NCBI RefSeq assembly: GCF_000430005.1 | Contig: NZ_AUCY01000016.1 | Coordinates: 45,698 to 109,697, forward strand | Reading direction: 5' to 3' | Length of the DNA stretch: 64,000 nucleotides | DNA from: Desulfovibrio cuneatus DSM 11391 | GTDB taxonomy: Bacteria > Desulfobacterota > Desulfovibrionia > Desulfovibrionales > Desulfovibrionaceae | Shown: one piece after another, positions 16,401-23,700 of the stretch | Position numbering within the stretch: position 1 is the stretch's first letter | How the letters are laid out: the number at the start of each line of letters is the position of its first letter | Program-made: the position numbers and the translations under genes | Notes under the pieces: generated by a model | Database searches by the model: none | The model's input: the letters and a program-made list of their open reading frames with translations, nothing else | What the model was told of the DNA's origin: nothing

Positions 16401-18783
16401 TGGCAACGGCACCAACATTCTGAACATTGCAGGCAATTCTTCCGCAAAAATCACCGCTGGCACTGGCAACGATTCTGTCACCATTGGTGGTTCTGGCACG
16501 GTAACCAACACCATTGACCTTGGCGCAGGTGACGACACCCTGCATATTGCAGGCGGCATTAATGCCACCCTCACCACAGGGGAAGGCAGCGACAGCGTGA
16601 CCATTGGCGGCAGCGCCCAAGGCACCATTGACCTGGGCAACGGCGACAACACCCTGGACATTGGTGGCAACTCTTGGGCAAAAATTACCTCTGGCACAGG
16701 GAACGATTCTGTTACCATTGGTGGTACTGGCAATGTGAGCGGCGATATTGACCTTGGCGATGGGGCCGACACCCTGACACTGAACGGTGGGCTGTATACC
16801 TACAACACCATTCTTACAGGCGCTGGCGACGACAGCGTTACCATTAAAGGAGCCACAACAGCAGGCACCCTTAACCTTGGTGACGGGCAAAACACACTCC
16901 TTATTGAAAATGAGGCGGGTGGCTCTATTATTGCTGCCGGGGGTGACGACACCGTTACCGTTCTTGGAAATTCCAAGAGCAGCATGAACCTTGGCAATGG
17001 CGCAAACCTGGTGACAGTGGAAGCTGATTTCACGGGCGGATACATTAGCACAGGGAAAGACAACGACACCATTACTGTAGGCAACATGGGCGGCGGCACC
17101 ATGAATGCTGGCGACGGGGCCAACGACATTCATGTGCGCGGCAGCGTGGTTCTGCAAGGTGACGGTGACCGCGACTATATTACCGCCATGGGCACCACTG
17201 CGGATGCCGACAACACCATCGTGATTGATGGATCGTTCCAAGGAAGGACGGGCGGTGGAGGCAAGGCTATTCGTGCTGGTATAAAAACAGGAGAAGGGGA
17301 TGACACCCTCATAATTCATGGCAAGGCAGACTTGGCGAATATCAACCTGGGCAATGGTAATAACAAAGTGGAGCTGCAAAGTGGTATTAGCAGTGCCTCT
17401 CAGGTAGTTACCGGAAGCGGCGATGACACAGTCACTGTAACTGGCAGTGTAATGGATACCAAATTCAACCTCGGCGAAGGTGAAAACAATATACACATTA
17501 CTGGTGGTGCTGGAAAAACAAGTGTTACCGTGGGAAGTGGCAACAACATCATTACTGTGGATGGCAGCTGGGGAGATAATGGCACCCTGGTAACAAACGG
17601 CGGCAATAACCTGATTACCGTTGGTGGCAACTTCACCGCCAATGCCAACCTTGGCAGCGGCAACGACACCATTACCATTGCGGGAAGCTTTAACTCCGGC
17701 AGCGGCAGCATAAACGCCGGGGCCGGAAATGACAGTATTGAAGTAAAAGGCACCATCAACCAATACGGCAATGTGGACGCAGGCGCTGGTAACGACACCC
17801 TGGTTATTGGCAACGTACAGGGGAAACTGGCTGGTGGCCTGGGCGACGACAGCATGACAGCAAGCACCCTTTCCGGCACCTATGGTTCCATGGGGGGCGA
17901 CGCTATTGCCCTTGGTGTGGACATGGTGGGCGGAAACGACACCATGCATGTTAACACCATGAGCGGCGGCACCCTTGGCGGCGATGCCAGCACCAACATG
18001 ACAGACAACAGCATTGGTGGTGATGACATTATTACCGTAACCACCATGAGCGGCGGAACCCTTGCCGGAGATGCCCCCAACATTACCAGCAACAGCGTGG
18101 TGGCAGGCGATGACGCCATACACATTGGCACCATGAGCGGCGGCACCGTTTATGGCGACGGCAAACTGGCGGCTGGCGTTGAGGTGGGTGGTAACGACAC
18201 CATTACCGTAGACATGTTCTCCGGCGCAGGGGCAAAAACCATTGACGGTGGCCTGGGTGATGACCTGTTTACTTACAACAGCAGCACAGGGCATACCCTG
18301 AGCTTGAGTGAAACAGGCACGGTAAGCATTGACAACCAAGCCAGCTACATGAAGGCCAGCATCCTCAACTTTGAAGGACTTGGCGGCGGCAACGCCAATG
18401 ACACGCTCATTGGCAACTCCGGCAACAACATTCTTGTTGGTGGCGCAGGAGACGACGTGCTTACAGGAGGCGCGGGTGCAGACACCTTTGTATGGCGCAT
18501 GGGCGACCAGGGCACAACAGATGCCCCTGCCCGTGATGTGATTACCGACTTTGGCAAAGACGACAAACTGGACCTGAGCAACCTTTTGGGCGACGACGCC
18601 ACCAGTGGCAACCTGGATAACTACCTGAACGTGACCAGCGACGGAACGAACACCATTGTCCAAATCAGCACTTCCGGGCAAAGCAATGAAGGGCACTTCG
18701 ACCAGGTTATTGTTCTGGAAAACAGCAGCCTGAGCCAGGCAGAACTGGCGCAGCAGATTCTGCTGCACAGCCAAAACAACTAA
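13483..18783 (+). CDS. RTX-like type I secreted giant protein with LapA-like N-terminus
   Basis: 1766 residues. Residues 1-95 resemble a BapA-prefix/LapA-type retention module (VRSENNLVIETDQGGKVTLTDYF). ATAAGPSAA at 101-109 contains TAAG, the type of site cut by LapG. A Gly-Pro-Thr-Pro linker (about 165-195) follows. Residues about 345-1600 are some 30 degenerate repeats of the form LGxGDNxLTIxG...ITxGxGNDSVTI, expected to form a calcium-binding beta roll. The C-terminus has canonical GNSGNNILVGGAGDDVLTGG then ADTFVW and VITDFGKDDKLDLSNLL, a VCA0849-type T1SS target. It should be exported by the ABC/HlyD pair at 20010-23688 and act at the cell surface, probably in adhesion. Confidence 0.9.
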   Translation: MEAQTNSASFVLVTAPKAGENVVLERPQTHTYKLAMDFTSASFVRSENNLVIETDQGGKVTLTDYFVVGEGSQLPDFVLADGQTVAGSDFLRAQSPDMDIATAAGPSAASQSSGLGDYDADAGNLLSGVDRLGSLTGQTDATASARLATATGEGLLQPTATTEDAPTPTPGPTPGPTPGPTPGPTPGPTPVPPPPAIEGRAVLFKTDADAGESVNFRLVGENGNTVDPNAAVTITDKNGYFILPPTMNADGSLTLSLSPAGIAALAASGGANIYDYLTITVDGHTYTMQVVVNQDGQYDSATEDALLPEGYTMADSSREWQTESGGKGSGTRADSAGANEIWYSAKAGDALVFQGTLNTGDGADSIHIQGNDKALQDASITAGAGADVVDITGSVNTSTVDLGAGDNSLTINGAVLASSAIKAGAGADVVDITGSVNTSTVDLGAGDNSLTINGAVLASSAIKADAGNDTVSITGDLDKLSRVTLGEGNNALTVGGISSGTITAGSGNDALNITTLNSGTVNSGAGDDSITLGSTTGGSLNTGEGADSVTIAGTAAGTINLGNGDNALTIGGNSVAAIIAGTDNDSVTIQGYSGNIMNLGDGDNQITVTGSVSDDITTGTGKDTLTLAVLSTGVVNTGAGDDAISITDIFPGATLKAGEGNDSVTVAGISYGGTIDLGNGDNTLLMKKDSKTNITALEGDDTVTILGSVTKATSTIDLGNGNNTLTIGGSSTGAVTTGSGSDNIKVYNNTGTINAGAGNDTVVVSAYNQGTVNLGEGNNELYVYTASTGTITAGSGNDKVYIATGNTSGTINLGDGENTLSMSGNSSANITTGMGNDSVDISGSSSNVITLGEGNNTLNIGRGASITGVSTGSITSGSGNDSVTIFGEGITTGSMNLGDGANQLTIKGTVKANVTTGSGNDSLNIASLASGTVDAGAGNDSIALGSMTGGTLNAGEGDDSVAVAGTATGTINLGNGTNILNIAGNSSAKITAGTGNDSVTIGGSGTVTNTIDLGAGDDTLHIAGGINATLTTGEGSDSVTIGGSAQGTIDLGNGDNTLDIGGNSWAKITSGTGNDSVTIGGTGNVSGDIDLGDGADTLTLNGGLYTYNTILTGAGDDSVTIKGATTAGTLNLGDGQNTLLIENEAGGSIIAAGGDDTVTVLGNSKSSMNLGNGANLVTVEADFTGGYISTGKDNDTITVGNMGGGTMNAGDGANDIHVRGSVVLQGDGDRDYITAMGTTADADNTIVIDGSFQGRTGGGGKAIRAGIKTGEGDDTLIIHGKADLANINLGNGNNKVELQSGISSASQVVTGSGDDTVTVTGSVMDTKFNLGEGENNIHITGGAGKTSVTVGSGNNIITVDGSWGDNGTLVTNGGNNLITVGGNFTANANLGSGNDTITIAGSFNSGSGSINAGAGNDSIEVKGTINQYGNVDAGAGNDTLVIGNVQGKLAGGLGDDSMTASTLSGTYGSMGGDAIALGVDMVGGNDTMHVNTMSGGTLGGDASTNMTDNSIGGDDIITVTTMSGGTLAGDAPNITSNSVVAGDDAIHIGTMSGGTVYGDGKLAAGVEVGGNDTITVDMFSGAGAKTIDGGLGDDLFTYNSSTGHTLSLSETGTVSIDNQASYMKASILNFEGLGGGNANDTLIGNSGNNILVGGAGDDVLTGGAGADTFVWRMGDQGTTDAPARDVITDFGKDDKLDLSNLLGDDATSGNLDNYLNVTSDGTNTIVQISTSGQSNEGHFDQVIVLENSSLSQAELAQQILLHSQNN
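13987..14052 (+). repeat. 12-bp tandem repeat encoding Gly-Pro-Thr-Pro
   Basis: About five near-identical copies of CCTACACCCGGC code for PTPGPTPGPTPG..., a proline-rich linker between the N-terminal module and the repeat domain. Copies differ at single bases and could vary in number by slippage. Confidence 0.85.
14626..14871 (+). repeat. Exact 123-bp tandem duplication
   Basis: 14626-14748 and 14749-14871 read identically, each encoding 41 residues (AGADVVDITGSVNTSTVDLG and following). Identity at the DNA level, including silent positions, shows a recent in-frame duplication; the other repeats of the gene differ much more. Confidence 0.9.
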
Positions 18784-18799
18784 GAGCATTACTAAAACA

Positions 18800-18831
18800 C
18801 CAAGGGGTACTTTACACAAAGTACCCCTTGG
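18800..18831 (+). terminator. Terminator after the RTX-like gene
   Basis: CCAAGGGGTACTTT and AAAGTACCCCTTGG form a perfect 14-bp stem around ACAC, 17 bp after the stop. The T tract is poor (TTGC), so efficiency is uncertain. Confidence 0.65.
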
Positions 18832-18961
18832 TTGCAGGCTTCTGCCATGTGTATCGCCCTCCTCTCAAGGCACTATACAGAGTTTCAAGGCTATGGTATT
18901 GGCAAGAAAAATTAACACAGGTTCTAGCGATAAGCTGCACCGTATTAAAAAGGGATTAAGC

Positions 18962-19264
18962 ATGAAAATTCAAGCGGCATTTCTGTTTATTGCGCCAGAG
19001 GCAAACCCCAAAACACACCGTACCGTGGTAGACACCCCAGTAATAACCCTGACAACGGTGGGGGTAAAAAACTATGCAGAAGCCCAGAAGGTGGCTGTGC
19101 AACTGGTGGAGCAAGGGGTTACGGCCCTAGAACTGTGCGCCGGGTTTGGCAATGAAGGGGTGGGCCTTGTGAGCAAGGCTGTTGCCGGAAAGGCTGCCGT
19201 TGGGGTTGTACGGTTTGACGCCCACCCAGGGCTTGGGTTTAAAAGCGGCGACACCCTGTTTTAG
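18962..19264 (+). CDS. DUF6506 family protein
   Basis: 100 residues from the ATG at 18962 (AAAAAGGG upstream). The sequence IQAAFLFIAPEANPKTHR, VGVKNYAEAQKVA, ALELCAGFGNEG and GVVRFDAHPGLGFKSGD matches what I recall of DUF6506, a small conserved protein of unknown function. It has no signal peptide and should be cytoplasmic. The conserved Cys-Gly and Asp-His-Pro-Gly pairs look like an active or binding site. It sits between the RTX-like gene and the exporter genes, though nothing shows a link to secretion. A partial dispersed repeat starts at its stop codon. Confidence 0.7.
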   Translation: MKIQAAFLFIAPEANPKTHRTVVDTPVITLTTVGVKNYAEAQKVAVQLVEQGVTALELCAGFGNEGVGLVSKAVAGKAAVGVVRFDAHPGLGFKSGDTLF

Positions 19265-19295
19265 GGAAACGCTGAGTTATTCCATTTTTTCTTAA
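19264..19295 (+). repeat. Partial MITE-like repeat (left end only)
   Basis: GGGAAACGCTGAGTTATTCC then ATTTTTTCTT matches the left terminal repeat of the dispersed family. The right end is missing. It starts at the last base of the DUF6506 stop codon. Confidence 0.6.
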
Positions 19296-19377
19296 AGCAA
19301 CACAACAATACTCCTTTATTTGTGTATGAACCGCATGGCAGATGCAAACTGCAACACACCCTATAGTTATACTACCC

Positions 19378-19457
19378 TTAGAGCATTTTAACTTTGAAAA
19401 CAATGCTGTCCGGCTAAAAAGCCGGACAGCATTGTTTTCAAAGTTAAAATGCTCTAA
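19378..19457. repeat. 38-bp perfect inverted repeat
   Basis: Arms 19378-19415 and 19420-19457 are perfect reverse complements around AAAA. Each arm holds GAGCATTTTAACTTTG, then AAAACAATGCTG and TCCGGCT. The stem is far longer than a usual terminator and has no T tract after it. It could be a small mobile palindrome or a transcript barrier before the exporter genes. Confidence 0.85.
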
Positions 19458-20009
19458 TACTGGCTATTGCGTGTTGCCCGTACTCATATATGTAAAGTTT
19501 CAATCATTCAATACTTCACAACGATATTAAAACGTGTTAGCGTTGCATCAGTATAATGTTAGGTAAGAAAGCATAAACGCTTTATGCATACCGCATTTAC
19601 TTGCTCCTGTGCCATGGGTGGCCGGCTTTCCCCCCCCCAGCTTTCCCCTGCATTACTCTCAAGCCATTCCTCTTCACCAGCTTGCCTCCTTCTGTAGTGC
19701 ATGTTCGGTTGGGGATCTCTCCTCTCCCCTTCCCAAATTACTCTACAGTGGTGCCACCTGGGCCTCTATTACAGAAGGGTAATCCTCCTCGCCTTGGCGC
19801 ATTCTCCTTTCCCTTGCACCGTAATTGCCAAGTTGCACTGGCTTTTCTTGCGCTGCACGGGCACTCTCCCTGGTTTCATATACTGCCCCCAACACAGCGA
19901 CATGTCCCATACGAAAAAGCTTTACTCTTGATAAGATACAGGCTAGACGATAAGGTAACTGAACATTTTCATCGTGTTACGCCACGGTGACCATGCATAA
20001 GGAAGAACC
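19458..20009. other. Long pyrimidine-rich leader before the exporter gene
   Basis: About 550 bp with no convincing gene. From about 19600 to 19890 the plus strand is rich in C and T and poor in G, with runs such as CTTTCCCCCCCCC and CTCTCCTCTCCCC. The frame at 19601-19990 has no family resemblance or ribosome site. The stretch may be a transcribed leader for the T1SS genes; AAGGAAGAACC precedes the ATG at 20010. Confidence 0.45.
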
Positions 20010-22280
20010 ATGACCCAAACCCCCACCCCACCCCCCACTGAGGTGGCCCCTTCACCTGAAGTCACTCCTCAACGTGCGGCAAGCCTGGAAGGTCTTGCCC
20101 CTGCGGATGTGGATTTCGCCCCGCCCCTTGTGCATGCCACCCGCATTGCCCTGCATCTTTTGGGCAAGGGTGTTTCCATTGGCTGGCTTATGGCGGGTAT
20201 GGGCACCTCCGGGGAGAACAGAACAACACCTTCTGTGGCAGAATGTTTGCGCGCCGCAGGCCGTGCCGGGTTAAAAAGCCATGTGGCGGAACGTGAAAAC
20301 ATACAAAGCATTTCACCCCTTACCCTGCCCTGCATTTTACTGCTCAAAAATGACAGAAGCTGTGTGGTTACCCGCATTCAGGGGGAAATGGTGGAAGCCA
20401 TTTTCCCTGAAGACTGCATTCGCGGCGAATCCGACTACCCCACCCCCCGCAAGCTGCTGGCCCAGCAACTGAATGACGATTATACGGGGTACTGTATATT
20501 CGTCAGCCTGGAAGAACAGCCAGACACCCGCATAAGCCCCCTTACCCCAAACAAAGAACGCCGCTGGTTTTGGGACGTCTTTACTCACTACCTGCCCATA
20601 TATAAACATGTGGCCCTGGCAAGCGTGCTTATTAACCTGCTGGGCATTGCTTCTTCCCTGTTTGCCATGAACGTGTATGACAGGGTTGTGCCCAACAGTG
20701 CCTTTGACACCCTGTGGGTGCTGGCTGCCGGGGTATGCCTTGCCTACTTTTTTGACTGGCTGCTGCGCAATTTGCGCGGGTATTTTGTGGACGTTGCCGG
20801 GCACAATGCCGACGTGGTGCTTTCCAGCAAGCTGGTGAGCAAAATTCTTACCATGCGCATGAGCGTAAGGCCTGAATCCACCGGGGCGCTCATTAGCAAT
20901 ATCAAGGAATTTGAGTCACTCAGGGAGTTTTTCAGCTCCAGCTCGCTGCTTGTTTTGGTAGACTTGCCTTTCCTCTTACTCTTCTTGTGGCTCATTTCCT
21001 TTATTGCTGGCCCCATGGTGCTTGTTCCCCTTGTGGCCATACCCCTTATGATTATTTCCGGGTTTGTCATTCAGCGTATTGCCAAGCGTGAAGCAGAACG
21101 CAGCTACGCCCAGACCATGCAAAAAGGGGCATTGCTCAATGAAATTGTGAATGGCCTTGAAACCGTCAAAAGCTGCTCCGCCGAAGCCCACATGCTGCGT
21201 AAATGGGAACTGGTGGTGGACGACTCTGCCGAGGCTTCCAGCCGTTCAAAGCGCTACGCCACCCTCTCCACCACCGTTTCCAGCGGTATTTCCCAAATGG
21301 TCACCGTGGCCATGATTGTGTGGGGGGTATACCGCATCAGCACTGGCGAACTCACCATGGGCGGCCTCATAGCTTCCAACATTCTGGTGGGCAGGGCCAT
21401 GGCCCCGCTTATGCAAATTGCCTCCATGCTCAACCGGCTGCAACATTCCCGCCTTACCTTGCAAGTGCTAGACAAGCTCATGGAGCTGCCCAGCGAAAAT
21501 GATGAAGGCCAGGCCCACGTGGATTTTGGTCACATCCAACCCGCTTATACCCTGGAAGGAGTCACGTTTTTCTATCCCGGCAGTACGGTTGCCGGGCTGA
21601 AGGAAGTGAACCTGCACATTACCCCTGGTGAACGTGTTGCCATTATTGGGCGCATGGGGGCAGGCAAGTCAACTTTGGGCAAGCTTCTTATGGGGTTTTA
21701 CCCCCCTGCTGAAGGGGCAGTGCGTTTTGGCGGGGTTGATTTGCGCCAAATTGATCCTTCAGACCTGCGCAGCAGGCTGGGCGTTCTGCCGCAAGACGTG
21801 GTGTTATTCCACGATACCATACGCAATAATATTGCCCTTGGCATGCCTTCTGTAAGCGACAGGCTTATTATGCGGGCAGCCTACCTTTCCGGAGCGCTGG
21901 AATTTATCCAGTCCAACCCCGCAGGGTTTGGCGGCAGGGTGGGGGAACGGGGCATGAACCTTTCCGGGGGGCAGCGCCAGTCCATTGCCCTGGCAAGGGC
22001 ATTGTTGCTTGACCCCGATGTGCTTGTGCTGGATGAACCCACCAGCAACATGGACAATGCCACAGAGGCCATTATCAAGCAGCGCCTTGGCAAGGTTCTC
22101 GCAGGAAAAACCCTGATCCTTATTACCCACAGGCTGAGCCTTTTGGACCTGGTGGACAGGCTGATTGTTGTGGAAGGTGGAAAAATTATGGCGGATGGCC
22201 CCAAGCAGGATGTGTTGCAACTATTGTCCCACACACCGCCCCCGGTTCGTGAGCCACATGAAGGAGCCAGCCATGCCTAA
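20010..22280 (+). CDS. Type I secretion ABC transporter (LapB/HlyB type)
   Basis: 756 residues. Residues about 50-165 form a C39-like domain without a catalytic Cys-His pair, as in LapB/HlyB exporters. About 190-470 is the membrane domain with FFDWLLRNLRGYFVDVAG. The ATPase domain has Walker A GRMGAGKST, the Q-loop region LGVLPQDVVLF, signature LSGGQRQSIALARALL, Walker B VLVLDEPTSNMD and the H-loop ITHRLS. It powers export of unfolded proteins across both membranes with an HlyD adaptor and a TolC-like channel. The HlyD gene overlaps its 3' end by 8 bp, and two giant substrates flank the pair. No outer membrane channel gene is in the window. Confidence 0.95.
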   Translation: MTQTPTPPPTEVAPSPEVTPQRAASLEGLAPADVDFAPPLVHATRIALHLLGKGVSIGWLMAGMGTSGENRTTPSVAECLRAAGRAGLKSHVAERENIQSISPLTLPCILLLKNDRSCVVTRIQGEMVEAIFPEDCIRGESDYPTPRKLLAQQLNDDYTGYCIFVSLEEQPDTRISPLTPNKERRWFWDVFTHYLPIYKHVALASVLINLLGIASSLFAMNVYDRVVPNSAFDTLWVLAAGVCLAYFFDWLLRNLRGYFVDVAGHNADVVLSSKLVSKILTMRMSVRPESTGALISNIKEFESLREFFSSSSLLVLVDLPFLLLFLWLISFIAGPMVLVPLVAIPLMIISGFVIQRIAKREAERSYAQTMQKGALLNEIVNGLETVKSCSAEAHMLRKWELVVDDSAEASSRSKRYATLSTTVSSGISQMVTVAMIVWGVYRISTGELTMGGLIASNILVGRAMAPLMQIASMLNRLQHSRLTLQVLDKLMELPSENDEGQAHVDFGHIQPAYTLEGVTFFYPGSTVAGLKEVNLHITPGERVAIIGRMGAGKSTLGKLLMGFYPPAEGAVRFGGVDLRQIDPSDLRSRLGVLPQDVVLFHDTIRNNIALGMPSVSDRLIMRAAYLSGALEFIQSNPAGFGGRVGERGMNLSGGQRQSIALARALLLDPDVLVLDEPTSNMDNATEAIIKQRLGKVLAGKTLILITHRLSLLDLVDRLIVVEGGKIMADGPKQDVLQLLSHTPPPVREPHEGASHA

Positions 22281-23688
22281 CCCCCTTTCCCCCCAAGAAA
22301 TGGAAGAGCTCATCAAAAATGCCCACATGCCCCCTACCGGAAAAAAAACAACTGGAGGGTTCTTTTCCCGCAACAAGCAGGAAGAACAACTGCCCTACAT
22401 GAACCGGGTAGACGCCGCCATGCTGCGCAAGCCCCGCTTTGGCCCGTTGCTGCTTTCCATTGCCACATGTGCGGCGCTTTTTGTCTTTATTCTATGGGCC
22501 TCTTTGGCACAAATAGACGAAGTGGCACGCGGCCAAGGGCAGGTTATTGCCTCACAACGCACCCAAGTTATCAGCAACCTGGAAGGCGGCATTGTTCAGG
22601 AAATATTGGTACGTGAAGGACAAACAGTACAAAAAGACCAGGTGCTTATGCGCCTGAGCAACGAAATGGCTGAAAGCGTCTTCCGCGATGCTGGCAATAA
22701 AATACTGGAAAACAAGGCCGCCATTGTCCGGCTGGAAGCAGAACTGCAAGGAACCCCCCCCGTATTCCCTACAGACCTTGTGGCAAAGGCCCCCCACATT
22801 GTGGAAGGGCAAAAAACACTGTTCGTAAGCCGCCAAAACCAGCGCCAGGCGGAACTGAACATGCTGGAATTTCAGCACCAGCAACGCCAGCATGAGGTGG
22901 CAGACCTTATGGCGAAAAAGCATGAACTGGAGTCTGCCCTGGTGGTGCAACAACGTCAGGTGGGTATTGCCAAGGGGCTTTTGGACCAAAAAAACTTTGC
23001 AGAAATGACCTACCTGGACCTGCAACAAAAACTCATTACCCTGCAAGGCAGCATTGATTCCGTAGCAGTGGCCATTCCCAAAGCCCAAGCTGCCGCCCAT
23101 GAGGCAGAACAAAAAACAGCGGTGCGCCGGGCTGAACTTGATAGCTTTGCCGCAGAAGAACTGGCCAAGCGGAACTCCGAACTGGCCTCGTTGCAGCAAA
23201 CCCTGGCCGCAGGTTCAGACAGGGTTGTACGCAAGGAAGTGCGCGCCCCAGTGCGGGGCATTGTCAAGCAAATCATGAACAATACCGTGGGCGGGGTTAT
23301 CAAACCCGGGGAAACCATTATGGAAGTGGTTCCCCTGGACGACTCCCTCATTATTGAAGCGCGCATCAAACCTTCCGACATCGCCTTCATCAGGCCACAG
23401 CAACAGGCTACAGTAAAAATTACGGCCTATGATTCTTCCATATACGGATCCCTTGCCGGGCAGGTGGAACGCATCAGTGCCGATACCATTGAGGATAAAC
23501 GTGGCGAAACGTATTACCTTGTGCAAGTGCGCACCACGGAAAACTCCATTGTTTACCAGGGCAAATCGCTACCCATTATTCCTGGCATGATTGCCTCTGT
23601 AGATATTCTGACAGGGCAGAAAACCGTTATGGATTATATACTGAAACCGATTCTCAAGGCCAGCCAGAACGCCTTGCATGAACGCTAA
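22273..23688 (+). CDS. HlyD-family membrane fusion protein of type I secretion
   Basis: 471 residues from the ATG at 22273, with AAGGAG six bases upstream inside the end of the ABC gene. A cytoplasmic tail of about 55 residues precedes one membrane span (LLLSIATCAALFVFILWASL). Then come the lipoyl-type half-motif GQVIASQRTQVISNLEGG, a long coiled coil (about 140-330) and KEVRAPVRGIVKQIMNNTVGG, the second half. The beta-barrel part has IEARIKPSDIAFI. It bridges the inner membrane ABC exporter to an outer membrane channel. Context and overlap make it the partner of the preceding gene. Confidence 0.94.
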   Translation: MPNPLSPQEMEELIKNAHMPPTGKKTTGGFFSRNKQEEQLPYMNRVDAAMLRKPRFGPLLLSIATCAALFVFILWASLAQIDEVARGQGQVIASQRTQVISNLEGGIVQEILVREGQTVQKDQVLMRLSNEMAESVFRDAGNKILENKAAIVRLEAELQGTPPVFPTDLVAKAPHIVEGQKTLFVSRQNQRQAELNMLEFQHQQRQHEVADLMAKKHELESALVVQQRQVGIAKGLLDQKNFAEMTYLDLQQKLITLQGSIDSVAVAIPKAQAAAHEAEQKTAVRRAELDSFAAEELAKRNSELASLQQTLAAGSDRVVRKEVRAPVRGIVKQIMNNTVGGVIKPGETIMEVVPLDDSLIIEARIKPSDIAFIRPQQQATVKITAYDSSIYGSLAGQVERISADTIEDKRGETYYLVQVRTTENSIVYQGKSLPIIPGMIASVDILTGQKTVMDYILKPILKASQNALHER

Positions 23689-23700
23689 GAAGGGGACCGC

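Noticed and set aside
16171..18819. Long minus-strand open frame (882 codons) opposite the RTX-like gene
   Set aside because: It is the mirror of repetitive Gly/Asp/Asn/Thr codons, has a low-complexity Val/Ala/Gly/His-rich product, no ribosome site and no family resemblance. The plus-strand gene has the clear domains.
19601..19990. A 129-codon plus-strand ORF before the exporter gene
   Set aside because: Pro/Leu/Phe-rich product of a C/T-biased stretch, no ribosome site, no family resemblance.
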